Source: Clostridia bacterium (GTDB lineage: Bacteria > Bacillota > Clostridia > Christensenellales > UBA1242). From it: 34,259 nt of DNA. A program made the translations under genes and the position numbers. Shown here one piece after another: positions 24,806 through 31,764 of this stretch (positions within the stretch are counted from its first letter, which is position 1; the number at the start of each line of letters is the position of its first letter). The notes beneath the pieces were generated by a model, which searched no databases, was not told the DNA's origin, and worked only from the letters and a program-made list of their open reading frames with translations. The stretch spans positions 1-34,259 of the forward strand of contig CAAGCR010000001.1 in assembly GCA_900768425.1 (NCBI GenBank). Direction: 5' to 3'.

Positions 24806-25735
24806 TTAAAGTTCTATAAAGTAACCATTAATAGTGCTTGCATAAGTTTTATCTACACAGTTTGAGTCAAAAGACATACTTGCACCTTCTAGTTTTTCAC
24901 AATTATTAAACACATTTTGTCCAGTAACAGTATCTTTATTAAAATCACATTCACCAGACATATATATATTTATTAATGATGAACAATCATTAAACATTAA
25001 ATTAATATTTGTTACTTTACTAAATTTATTTATGGGATTCATTCTAACCTCAGTTAATGAAGTACATGCAGCAAACATATAAGACATATTAGTAACATTA
25101 CTTAAATCTAATTGTGTTAAATCAAGTGTTTGTAAAGATTTTAAATCGTTAAACATCCCCATTGCATTTGTTACCTTAGATGTATCAAAATTTGAAAAAT
25201 CAATATTTTTTAAATTACTAACAGCATTGTATGAAGATTCACCCTCATAATAATAAAATGGCATAAATAGTCCAGTACTATCAGCAGGAGCATATATTGT
25301 TTTGGGTGAATAAACTATTAATGTTTTTTCCGTTGAACTATAATATGCGGTTATATTACCAAGAGCAGCATCATCATCGGATATTACAGAAACACCTTTG
25401 GGTTTTCCATCATTGTCCTTTTCAAAATTTTTCAACATTGTGTCATTTACACTATTTACAAATTTTAAGGTTTCAATTTCTGATAATTCCTTGCAACATG
25501 GTCCACCTATTGAATTGACTACCAACTCTCTCCTAGAACGCCATGTAAAACCAAAACCATTCGCGATTTTTTCACACATACTACTTGACACTGCCAATTC
25601 TGCGTGACTTGTAAACCCCAAATAGCCATTAACATTAAGTTGTGATTCGGTCAAGGAAAAAATGCCTACCAGCATTGCAGTTAATACTAATACAAAAGAA
25701 ACGACACTAAAATATAATTTTCTATTGTTATTCAT
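24806..25735 (-). CDS. Secreted BspA-type leucine-rich protein
   Basis: The 309-residue protein has an N-terminal signal or anchor segment (YFSVVSFVLVLTAMLVGIFSL, split here after residue 27 at IFSL). It carries BspA/DUF285-type leucine-rich repeats at about 170-260: FSNFDTSKVTNAMGMF, then LDLSNVTNMSYMFAACTSL and VTNINLMFNDCSSL, with the diagnostic D.S.VT.M..MF pattern. Such proteins are surface or secreted binding proteins, common in gut and oral bacteria and in Mycoplasma. No cell-wall sorting signal is visible. AGGAG lies eight bases before the ATG. It is the first gene of the secreted-protein island and ends with its own terminator. Confidence 0.85.
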   Translation of the reverse strand: MNNNRKLYFSVVSFVLVLTAMLVGIFSLTESQLNVNGYLGFTSHAELAVSSSMCEKIANGFGFTWRSRRELVVNSIGGPCCKELSEIETLKFVNSVNDTMLKNFEKDNDGKPKGVSVISDDDAALGNITAYYSSTEKTLIVYSPKTIYAPADSTGLFMPFYYYEGESSYNAVSNLKNIDFSNFDTSKVTNAMGMFNDLKSLQTLDLTQLDLSNVTNMSYMFAACTSLTEVRMNPINKFSKVTNINLMFNDCSSLINIYMSGECDFNKDTVTGQNVFNNCEKLEGASMSFDSNCVDKTYASTINGYFIEL

Positions 25736-26123
25736 ATTTTTCTCCTAAGTCTATTTTATCACAATAACAAATATTATATTAATAGTTTTATCATTTATAG
25801 TGATAATTAGTCAAATTAATTAAAACTATTCAAAAAATATTTATCTAAATTTTTATGAAATCTATTTACAAAACTATTATACCCCCCGAGAAGTCAAGCA
25901 AATTAAAAAAATGTTAAAAAAAGTTTAAATTCGTAAAAAATAATTGGTGATTATGATTAAATTAATTACTTGAATAATTTGTTTTGCTTTGACCATTATA
26001 GTTTCCTTCTATAAGCCTTTCTTGCATTACATTCACTGACAACTTTATTCATACATATTTATTCTTAACAGTTAATGTTTAACTACTTTAACTTGCAAAA
26101 TATTGCGACTTTTTAAAACGAAC
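25736..26123. other. AT-rich gap upstream of the BspA-like gene
   Basis: The part next to the ATG contains TTGACT and TATAAT words on the minus strand, but they are not at standard spacing, so the promoter is not resolved. The rest shows no gene, repeat or RNA that I can name. Confidence 0.5.
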
Positions 26124-26174
26124 AAAAAAATATCTCTATATGTTGCATCATTATTACAACTTATAAAGATATTT
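26124..26174 (-). terminator. Terminator of the alpha operon
   Basis: AAATATCTCTATATGTTG (26128-26145) pairs with 26157-26174 with two mismatches, and a seven-U run follows on the minus strand. It lies about 100 bases beyond the rplQ stop. Confidence 0.75.
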
Positions 26175-26192
26175 ATTTTATAGTTTTTAAAG

Positions 26193-26271
26193 TACCATTT
26201 AACGCATTTTTGCTAAGTGGTATTATTTAGGGGTATTTCCCCTTTAACTTTCTTTTAGAAATGAAAGTTAA
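26193..26271. repeat. Three consecutive hairpins just after rplQ
   Basis: TACCA/TGGTA (26193-26222, with inner TTA/TAA and GCA/TGC pairs), AGGGG/CCCCT (26229-26243) and TTAACTTTC/GAAAGTTAA (26244-26271) follow one another with almost no spacing. They lie between the rplQ stop and the operon terminator. Only six bases separate the last arm from the stop codon. They may stabilise the 3' end of the mRNA (inference). Confidence 0.65.
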
Positions 26272-26276
26272 TCAAA

Positions 26277-26783
26277 CTAAATTAATTCAACGATTGCAAG
26301 TTCTGCGGCATCGCCACGACGAGCAGATGTTTTAACAACTCTTGTATAACCACCAAAGTTGCCAACTTCTTTTGCTCTTTCTGCATATTTTGGAGCATAT
26401 ACGTTAAAGATTTTTTCTATTAATGCGTGATTAACTCCATCAGTTCTTGCTTTAAAGTCTGCAAGTTTTTCTTTTTCGTTGCGTTGTTCTTCTAAATCAT
26501 ACAAGAAAGCCATCATTTTACGTCTTGCGTTAAGTTTTTTAATGCCATCGTTTACAACTTCTTTTTCAACTTTTTTACCATCTACTGTAACAGTTTTCTT
26601 AACAGTTACGTTATCTTGATAAGTGTTGATTGCAAGAGTAAGAATTTTTTCGGCTTTAGATGCAACTGCTTTTGCTTTTGCAACTGTAGTTTCTATTCTA
26701 CCGTACCAAAGTAAGTAACTTACTTGATTTCTAAGAACAGCCAATCTTTCTTTACTTGGTCTACCTAATTTGCTGTTAGCCAT
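26277..26783 (-). CDS. rplQ: 50S ribosomal protein L17
   Basis: The 168-residue protein is L17, which sits near the peptide exit tunnel. The N-terminus KLGRPSKERLAVLRNQV and the ending GGYTRVVKTSARRGDAAELAIVEL are typical. It is about 45 residues longer than Bacillus L17; the extra part, about 54-78 and 92-110, is Lys/Val/Glu-rich (VTVKKTVTVDGKKVEKEVV). Longer L17 forms are known in several lineages. It is the last gene of the alpha operon, 12 bases after rpoA. Confidence 0.95.
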   Translation of the reverse strand: MANSKLGRPSKERLAVLRNQVSYLLWYGRIETTVAKAKAVASKAEKILTLAINTYQDNVTVKKTVTVDGKKVEKEVVNDGIKKLNARRKMMAFLYDLEEQRNEKEKLADFKARTDGVNHALIEKIFNVYAPKYAERAKEVGNFGGYTRVVKTSARRGDAAELAIVELI

Positions 26784-26795
26784 TGTTTTCTCCTT

Positions 26796-27749
26796 TTATT
26801 CTTCGTCATTGCGTAAACCCAAACCATAAGTTTGAAGTTTTGCAACAACCTCTTCTATAGATTTTAAGCCAAGGTTTCTAACCTTTAACATATCACTCTT
26901 AGATTTTTTAGTTAAATCATCTACAGTGTTAATATTTGCTCTTTTTAAGCAGTTATATGATCTTACTGAAAGGTCCATCTCTTCAATAGGCATTTCAAGA
27001 ACTTTAACTTGTTCATCTTCTTCTTTTGAAACCATAATTTGCATATCGCTCATATTGTCGCAAAGTTCAATGAAAAGATTTACGTGTTCGTTGATAATTT
27101 TGCCGGCAAGGCTTACTATTTCACGAGCAGTAACAGTTCCGTCTGTTTCTACTTCTAATGTTAATTTATCAAAATCTATGCTTTGACCAACACGAGTGCT
27201 TTCAACAGCATAGTTAACTTTTTTAACAGGAGAGAATAAACTATCCATAGCGATATAATCTGCTGAAGGAAGTTTTTCCTTATTTAGGTTGTTAGGAACA
27301 TAACCTCTACCTCTACCAATCAACAACTCTAAATCAAAGTTAGCATCATCATCACAAGTGCAGATGTGAAGTTCTGGATTTAAAATTTCAATATCGCTAT
27401 TAGAATCAAAATCAGAAGCTTTAATTTCACCAGCACCTTTGTGTTTTAAATGAAGTGTTGTAGTAAAATCTTTGTCATTGTTGTCAGTTTTAACTGCAAG
27501 GTATTTTAAGTTTAGTATGATATCAACAACGTCCTCAGTAACGCCTGGAACACTAGAAAACTCGTGCATTACACCAGTCATTCTAATTGCTATTGGAGCA
27601 ACACCTGGAAGAGATGATAATAAAGTTCTTCTCATTGCATTACCTAAAGTTATTCCGTAGCCTTTTTCAAGTGGCTCTACTATGAAACGTGCGTATGAAC
27701 CACCTTCGGTTTCTTCACAAGTGATTCTTGGTTTTTCCATTTCCATCAT
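26796..27749 (-). CDS. rpoA: RNA polymerase subunit alpha
   Basis: The 317-residue protein has the complete two-domain structure. The N-terminal assembly domain (about 1-230) shows RFIVEPLEKGYGITLGNAMRRTLLSSLPG and the LEVETDGTVT segment. The C-terminal DNA- and activator-binding domain (about 255-317) contains DLSVRSYNCLKRANINTVDDL and the helix-hairpin-helix NLGLKSIEEV. A tandem MM at the start leaves two possible initiators. It is flanked by rpsD and rplQ in the conserved alpha operon order. Confidence 0.97.
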   Translation of the reverse strand: MMEMEKPRITCEETEGGSYARFIVEPLEKGYGITLGNAMRRTLLSSLPGVAPIAIRMTGVMHEFSSVPGVTEDVVDIILNLKYLAVKTDNNDKDFTTTLHLKHKGAGEIKASDFDSNSDIEILNPELHICTCDDDANFDLELLIGRGRGYVPNNLNKEKLPSADYIAMDSLFSPVKKVNYAVESTRVGQSIDFDKLTLEVETDGTVTAREIVSLAGKIINEHVNLFIELCDNMSDMQIMVSKEEDEQVKVLEMPIEEMDLSVRSYNCLKRANINTVDDLTKKSKSDMLKVRNLGLKSIEEVVAKLQTYGLGLRNDEE

Positions 27750-27767
27750 AATTAAATATTCCTCCTA

Positions 27768-28388
27768 CTATCTTGAATATAATTCAATAATTAAATGTTC
27801 TCTTATGCTTAGATCAATATCATCTCTTGCAGGTAATGCTAAAACTTTACCAGTTAGATTTTCTGAATTGAACTCTAACCATTTTGGCATAACTACTTTC
27901 ATATCTTTAAGTTGTTTAAACATTTCAAGTTCGCGTTTATTTTCTTTAACAGCAATAACATCACCAACTTTAACTTGGTAAGAAGGAATATTTACTGTTT
28001 TGCCATTTACTGTGATTTGGCAGTGGTTTACGATTTGGCGTGCTTCTTTTCTAGAAGAACCAATACCCATTCTGTAAACAACGTTATCCAAACGTCTTTC
28101 AATTAAAGAAAGCATATTTTCACCAGTAACGCCTTTCATTCTTTCTGCTTCGTCATAATATCTTCTGAATTGTTTTTCTAATATGCCGTAAGCTTTTTTA
28201 ACTTTTTGTTTTTCTCTTAATTGTGTGCCATATTCAGTAACTTTTTTTCTAGAAGCACCGTGTTGACCAGGGGCAACAGGTCTTCTTTCCATAGCACATT
28301 TTTTTGTTGTGCATCTTTCGCCTTTAAGGAATAATTTGCATCCTTCACGACGACATTCTCTACAATCTGCACCAGTACATCTTGCCAT
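27768..28388 (-). CDS. rpsD: 30S ribosomal protein S4
   Basis: The 206-residue S4 initiates 30S assembly by binding 16S rRNA and in many bacteria represses its own operon. The N-terminal zinc region is present: Cys at 4, 9, 12, 17, 26 and 31, within CRECRREGCKLFLKGERC and KCAMERRPVAPGQHG. The S4 RNA-binding domain (about 93-155) includes RLDNVVYRMGIGSSRKEARQIVNH. The ATG follows rpsK by 17 bases with AGGAAAT-like spacing. Confidence 0.97.
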   Translation of the reverse strand: MARCTGADCRECRREGCKLFLKGERCTTKKCAMERRPVAPGQHGASRKKVTEYGTQLREKQKVKKAYGILEKQFRRYYDEAERMKGVTGENMLSLIERRLDNVVYRMGIGSSRKEARQIVNHCQITVNGKTVNIPSYQVKVGDVIAVKENKRELEMFKQLKDMKVVMPKWLEFNSENLTGKVLALPARDDIDLSIREHLIIELYSR

Positions 28389-28405
28389 ATATCAATTTCC
28401 TCCAA

Positions 28406-28795
28406 TTAAACTCTTCTGATTTTTGGTGGACGGCAACCGTTATGAGCAATTGGTGATACATCTTTAATAAGTGTAACAGCAATACCCATAGTTTGAAGTG
28501 AACGAATTGCAGACTCACGACCATTGCCAGGTCCTTTTACATAAACTTCAACCGATCTAATACCGTTATCCAAAGCGACTTTTGCTGCATCTTCAACAGA
28601 TTGTTGAGCTGCGAATGGAGTGCTCTTTTTAGAGCCTCTTAAACCAAATTTACCAGATGATGCCCAAGAAATTGCATTACCTTGCATATCTGTAAATGTT
28701 ACAAGTGTGTTATTGAAAGAGCTTTTAATGTGAACTTGACCTTTGTCAATATTTCTAGAAACTCTTTTCTTTTTTGACTTTTTAGTATCAGCCAT
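28406..28795 (-). CDS. rpsK: 30S ribosomal protein S11
   Basis: The 129-residue S11 lies on the platform of the 30S subunit near the mRNA exit. The conserved HIKSSFNNTLVTFTDMQGN (22-40) and GPGNGRESAIRSLQ segments are clear, and the end HNGCRPPKIRRV is exact for the family. It follows rpsM by 14 bases and precedes rpsD. Confidence 0.97.
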   Translation of the reverse strand: MADTKKSKKKRVSRNIDKGQVHIKSSFNNTLVTFTDMQGNAISWASSGKFGLRGSKKSTPFAAQQSVEDAAKVALDNGIRSVEVYVKGPGNGRESAIRSLQTMGIAVTLIKDVSPIAHNGCRPPKIRRV

Positions 28796-28809
28796 TTTTA
28801 TCTATCTCC

Positions 28810-29193
28810 TTAAACCGCTTTACCTTTCTTTGAGCTACCGCTTACGACTTTTTTCTTGCCTTTTCTTGTTCTGCAGTTATTGCGAGTGTTTTGACCACGA
28901 ACAGGAAGGTTTCTTCTGTGACGAAGGCCTCTGTATGAGCCAATTTCTTGCAATCTTTTAATATTCATAGAAACTTCTTTTCTTAAATCACCTTCAACGG
29001 TTAGGTGGTGTTCAATATAGTTTCTTAGTTTTGCCACGTCGTTTTCATCTAAGTCTTTAACGCGTGTATCTGGGTTAATACCAGTTTCTGCTAAAACTTT
29101 ATTAGCAGTTTCACGGCCTATACCATAAATATAGGTTAAGCCGATTTCAATTCTTTTTTCTCTTGGTAAATCGACACCAGCGATTCTTGCCAT
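28810..29193 (-). CDS. rpsM: 30S ribosomal protein S13
   Basis: The 127-residue S13 sits in the 30S head and contacts the P-site tRNA. It has the typical MARIAGVDLPREKRIEIGLTYIYGIG start (RIAGVDLPREKR at 3-14) and the RGLRHRRNLPVRGQ.T.NN.RTRKG segment, ending in a Lys/Ser-rich tail (KKVVSGSSKKGKAV) slightly longer than usual. A GGAGG site lies about 11 bases before the ATG. A 219-base structured gap separates it from rpmJ upstream. Confidence 0.97.
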   Translation of the reverse strand: MARIAGVDLPREKRIEIGLTYIYGIGRETANKVLAETGINPDTRVKDLDENDVAKLRNYIEHHLTVEGDLRKEVSMNIKRLQEIGSYRGLRHRRNLPVRGQNTRNNCRTRKGKKKVVSGSSKKGKAV

Positions 29194-29412
29194 ATTTTTT
29201 TATTCCTCCAAAAAATTTTGTTTTATGTGATGTATGTCCTCGTCTATAAGATAAGTAAATTTCTTTACCAGCCGCACTTATAGAACGTTATTTTCAAATG
29301 ATAACTCACGATTAATGGATAATAAACGTGTTTTTGCCATTTTGCACATTTTTTATTAAAATGCTTTCGTAACAACACTTCTATTTATTATCAAATTGCT
29401 AAAATACTAATT
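29194..29412 (-). promoter_or_regulatory. Structured leader candidate between rpmJ and rpsM
   Basis: Gaps elsewhere in this operon are mostly under 40 bases; this one is 219. Nearest rpsM, TCTATAAG (29243-29250) pairs with CTTATAGA (29277-29284). Inside is a 5-base stem GTAAA/TTTAC closed on the minus strand by a GAAA tetraloop (29255-29268). Further up are CATTTT/AAAATG and, across the rpmJ stop, GCTAAAAT/ATTTTAGC (29399-29418). This could be an autoregulatory ribosomal-protein leader or an internal promoter region. No known RNA family was recognised. Confidence 0.5.
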
Positions 29413-29529
29413 TTAGCCTTGTGTTTGTTTATGAGATTTATCTTTTGAGCAAATTACCATAACTTTACCATTTCTTTTGATAACTTTACATTTATCGCAC
29501 ATTGGTTTAACAGATGGTCTTACTTTCAT
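29413..29529 (-). CDS. rpmJ: 50S ribosomal protein L36
   Basis: A 38-residue ORF from the ATG at 29529 reads MKVRPSVKPMCDKCKVIKRN and so on, an unmistakable L36. The zinc ribbon ligands are Cys11, Cys14, Cys27 and His33. A TAAAAAGGAG ribosome binding site lies upstream. It sits between infA and rpsM in the conserved order. Confidence 0.97.
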   Translation of the reverse strand: MKVRPSVKPMCDKCKVIKRNGKVMVICSKDKSHKQTQG

Positions 29530-29559
29530 AAATTTCTCCTTTTTACTCTTGCAAGAGGA

Positions 29560-29781
29560 TTAGTTTTTTCCGCGCCAAGTAATTCTGCCTTTAGTAAGGT
29601 CATATGGACTCATTTCAATTTTAACTTTGTCACCTTCTAGAATTTTAATATAGTGAATTCTTAATTTCCCAGAAAGATAAGCAGTAATTGTGTGTCCATT
29701 AGATAGTTTAACTAAAAATGCGGTGTTTGGTAAAACTTCTTCTACCACGCCTTCAAATTCAATTACATCTTCCTTTGACAT
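29560..29781 (-). CDS. infA: Translation initiation factor IF-1
   Basis: The 73-residue protein is IF-1, a single OB fold that binds the 30S A site. The sequence MSKEDVIEFEGVVEEVLPN, then GHTITAYLSGKLR and DKVKIEMSPYDLTKGRITWR, matches the family along its whole length. AGGAG lies five bases before the ATG. It follows a KOW-domain protein by 11 bases. Confidence 0.97.
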   Translation of the reverse strand: MSKEDVIEFEGVVEEVLPNTAFLVKLSNGHTITAYLSGKLRIHYIKILEGDKVKIEMSPYDLTKGRITWRGKN

Positions 29782-29792
29782 ACGTTCTCCTC

Positions 29793-30059
29793 TTATTTTT
29801 GATTTTGCTCTTTGAAAAAATTTAAAGCCTTTCGTATTTCCGCATTTTGAATATTTTGCTTATTGTTCAACTTGTTTGCAATTTCATCAGCAAAATAGTT
29901 TGTGGTCAAAATATGTTTGACCTTTTTCTTCTTAGGTTTATCTAAGGGTTTGTTTTTGCCGTCAATGAGAAAAACATATTCGTTTAAAACATCTTCAACA
30001 ATATACCACTCACCCGTATCGTGACCGTAAGTAGAAATTACAATGTCACCAATTTTCAT
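29793..30059 (-). CDS. KOW-domain (L14e/L27e-like) RNA-binding protein
   Basis: Starting at the ATG at 30059 gives an 88-residue protein beginning MKIGDIVISTYGHDTGEWYIV; a TTG five codons upstream would overlap the map stop. The first 50 residues form a KOW-like SH3 barrel: GDIV.S..G.D.G..Y.V......YVFL.DGK.KPL..PK.KK.KH. This type is found in many Clostridia between map and infA and annotated as ribosomal L14e/L27e-like. The C-terminal 35 residues are helical and Asn/Lys-rich. The start lies one base after the map stop, so translation is coupled. The role is presumed ribosome- or RNA-associated; no proven function is known to me. Confidence 0.85.
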   Translation of the reverse strand: MKIGDIVISTYGHDTGEWYIVEDVLNEYVFLIDGKNKPLDKPKKKKVKHILTTNYFADEIANKLNNKQNIQNAEIRKALNFFKEQNQK

Positions 30060-30060
30060 A

Positions 30061-30816
30061 TTAATAGCCCTCAACTAAAGTAGTTATTTTAACTCCGGTT
30101 TTGGTGACAATCACTGTGTTTTCATAATGAGCAGATGGTTTTCCATCGCGGGTTATTATCCCCCAGCCGTCCTCATCAAGCCAAACATAACGTTGTCCCA
30201 TATTAATCATTGGTTCTATTGCCAAGCACATACCTTCTTTAACCCTAATGCCTTGCGTAGGCAAGCCATAGTTTGGAACTTCCGGAGATTCGTGCATATC
30301 GTGACCGATGCCATGACCGACAAGTTCACGAACGACAGAATAACCATTAGATTCTGCATGGGTTTGAATTGCATATGATAATTTGCCCAGTTTTTCACCA
30401 ATTGCCAAATGTTTAATACCTTCAAAGAAACATTCTTCTGTAACTTTTAAAAGTCTTGCTGTTTCGGCATCAATATTGCCTACAGCAAATGTTCTTGCAG
30501 CATCACCATTATAGCCATTGATAATTGCACCTACATCTATGCTTACAATATCCCCTTCTTTTAGGATGGTATTTTCAGAAGGTATACCATGAACAACGAC
30601 GCTATTGACAGATGCACAAATACTGGCAGGGTAACCATCATAATTTAAAAATGACGGAATAGCACCTTTATCTATTATATACTTTTCTATCAATTTGTCA
30701 AGTTCTAACGTAGAAATATTTGGTTTTATTAAAGTTTTTGCATAGTTTAGAGCCTCACCGGTGATTTTTCCGGCAAGTAACATACCGTCTATGTCCTCTT
30801 GAGTTCTACAAATCAT
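30061..30816 (-). CDS. map: Methionine aminopeptidase type I
   Basis: The 251-residue protein removes the N-terminal methionine from nascent proteins. The pita-bread fold shows the substrate-side His (GHGIGHDMHESPEVPNYG around 166-183) and the metal ligands: Asp in SIDVGA, Asp in YNGDAART, His in GHGIGHD, Glu in AIEPM and Glu in HYENTV. The form is the short type Ia with no N-terminal zinc finger extension. Its ATG overlaps the adk stop by four bases (ATGA), so it is coupled to adk. Confidence 0.97.
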   Translation of the reverse strand: MICRTQEDIDGMLLAGKITGEALNYAKTLIKPNISTLELDKLIEKYIIDKGAIPSFLNYDGYPASICASVNSVVVHGIPSENTILKEGDIVSIDVGAIINGYNGDAARTFAVGNIDAETARLLKVTEECFFEGIKHLAIGEKLGKLSYAIQTHAESNGYSVVRELVGHGIGHDMHESPEVPNYGLPTQGIRVKEGMCLAIEPMINMGQRYVWLDEDGWGIITRDGKPSAHYENTVIVTKTGVKITTLVEGY

Positions 30817-31451
30817 ATATTTTCTCCTATATTTTGCAATAACTTTTGTATTATTTCATTAACTTTTAAATGCGTTTGTTCAATTTTTCCAGAATTATCT
30901 ATTGTTACAAGTTTGTCTTTATAGTAATCAATAAGTGGTTTTGTTTCTTTTTCATAAATATCTAACCTGTTAACGGCCACATCCAAATCATCATCAGCAC
31001 GCGTGATTAACTTTTCACCGCATACTGGACATCTTTCGTTTTCAACCTCATCAACACTATACATTTTAGAACAAACAGGACAAATTCTGCGTTTTGATAT
31101 TCTTTCTAAAATATGTTTATCCGGAACATCAACAAATAGCACTGCATCTATATTTATCATAGATTCAAGTTCTTTTGCTTGTTCTACCGTTCTAGGAAAG
31201 CCATCAAGTATAAATCCTACATCTGCTTTTGTTTTTAATTCTTGTTTTAGCATTTGTAAAATTAACGCAAGTGGAACAAGTTTACCTTGTTTACAATATT
31301 CTTCGGCTTGAATGCCGACAGGTGTTTGTTCTTTTATATTTTTTCTACAAATATCACCGGTAGAAATATGAGTAAATCCATAATTCTCTTTTAAATATTT
31401 AGAGATAAAGCCTTTACCCGCCCCCGGTTTTCCTAATAGTACAATATTCAT
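30813..31451 (-). CDS. adk: Adenylate kinase
   Basis: The 212-residue enzyme interconverts ATP, AMP and two ADP. It has the P-loop GKPGAGKG (7-14), the AMP site STGDICR (30-36), FILDGFPRT (80-88) and the ATP-lid with four zinc cysteines (CPVC at 124-127 and CPVC at 141-144), the Gram-positive type. The residue after GAGKG is Phe in place of the usual Thr or Ser. The lid segment is a few residues shorter than in Bacillus. It lies between secY and map, but 310 bases downstream of secY because of an inserted hairpin array; it may need its own promoter. Confidence 0.95.
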   Translation of the reverse strand: MNIVLLGKPGAGKGFISKYLKENYGFTHISTGDICRKNIKEQTPVGIQAEEYCKQGKLVPLALILQMLKQELKTKADVGFILDGFPRTVEQAKELESMINIDAVLFVDVPDKHILERISKRRICPVCSKMYSVDEVENERCPVCGEKLITRADDDLDVAVNRLDIYEKETKPLIDYYKDKLVTIDNSGKIEQTHLKVNEIIQKLLQNIGENI

Positions 31452-31464
31452 TTTAACTCCTAAT

Positions 31465-31633
31465 GTATTTTACTAGTTATTACTTGTACATTTTAACACA
31501 TATTAATAAGTTTTAAAAACAATTTTAAAAAAATAGTAAAACTTTATATGTTCATTTTTTAATAAAAAATGATATATATCCAACTTGATAAAGAGTTTTT
31601 GCACTATAAAATTTACAGTCACTTTTTCACAAG
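31465..31633. other. Gap upstream of adk without a recognised gene
   Basis: AT-rich sequence between the hairpin array and the adk ribosome binding region. An internal promoter for adk may lie here on the minus strand, but I could not find a pair of boxes with good spacing. Confidence 0.45.
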
Positions 31634-31764
31634 AAAGGTGCAAACAAATTTTGCTTGCACCTTCCCGTAAAAAAGTTTTTGGGTTAGAAAACTTTTTTAA
31701 AAGAATTTCGGGTTTAAAATTCTTTTTTTATATTTTATAGAATTTTTGGGTTATTAAAATTCTA
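31634..31764. repeat. Tandem hairpin array with conserved loops, downstream of secY
   Basis: Four stem-loops are packed in 130 bases: AAGGTGCAA/TTGCACCTT (31635-31663), AAAAAAGTTTT/AAAACTTTTTT (31669-31698), AAAAGAATTT/AAATTCTTTT (31699-31726) and TAGAATTTT/AAAATTCTA (31738-31764). The last three have different stems, but their loops read TGGGTTAG, CGGGTTTA and TGGGTTATT, a shared YGGGTT core (AACCCR on the minus strand). The last stem includes the secY stop codon. Different stems on the same loop point to selection for the fold plus loop, or to a small palindromic repeat family. Confidence 0.85.
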
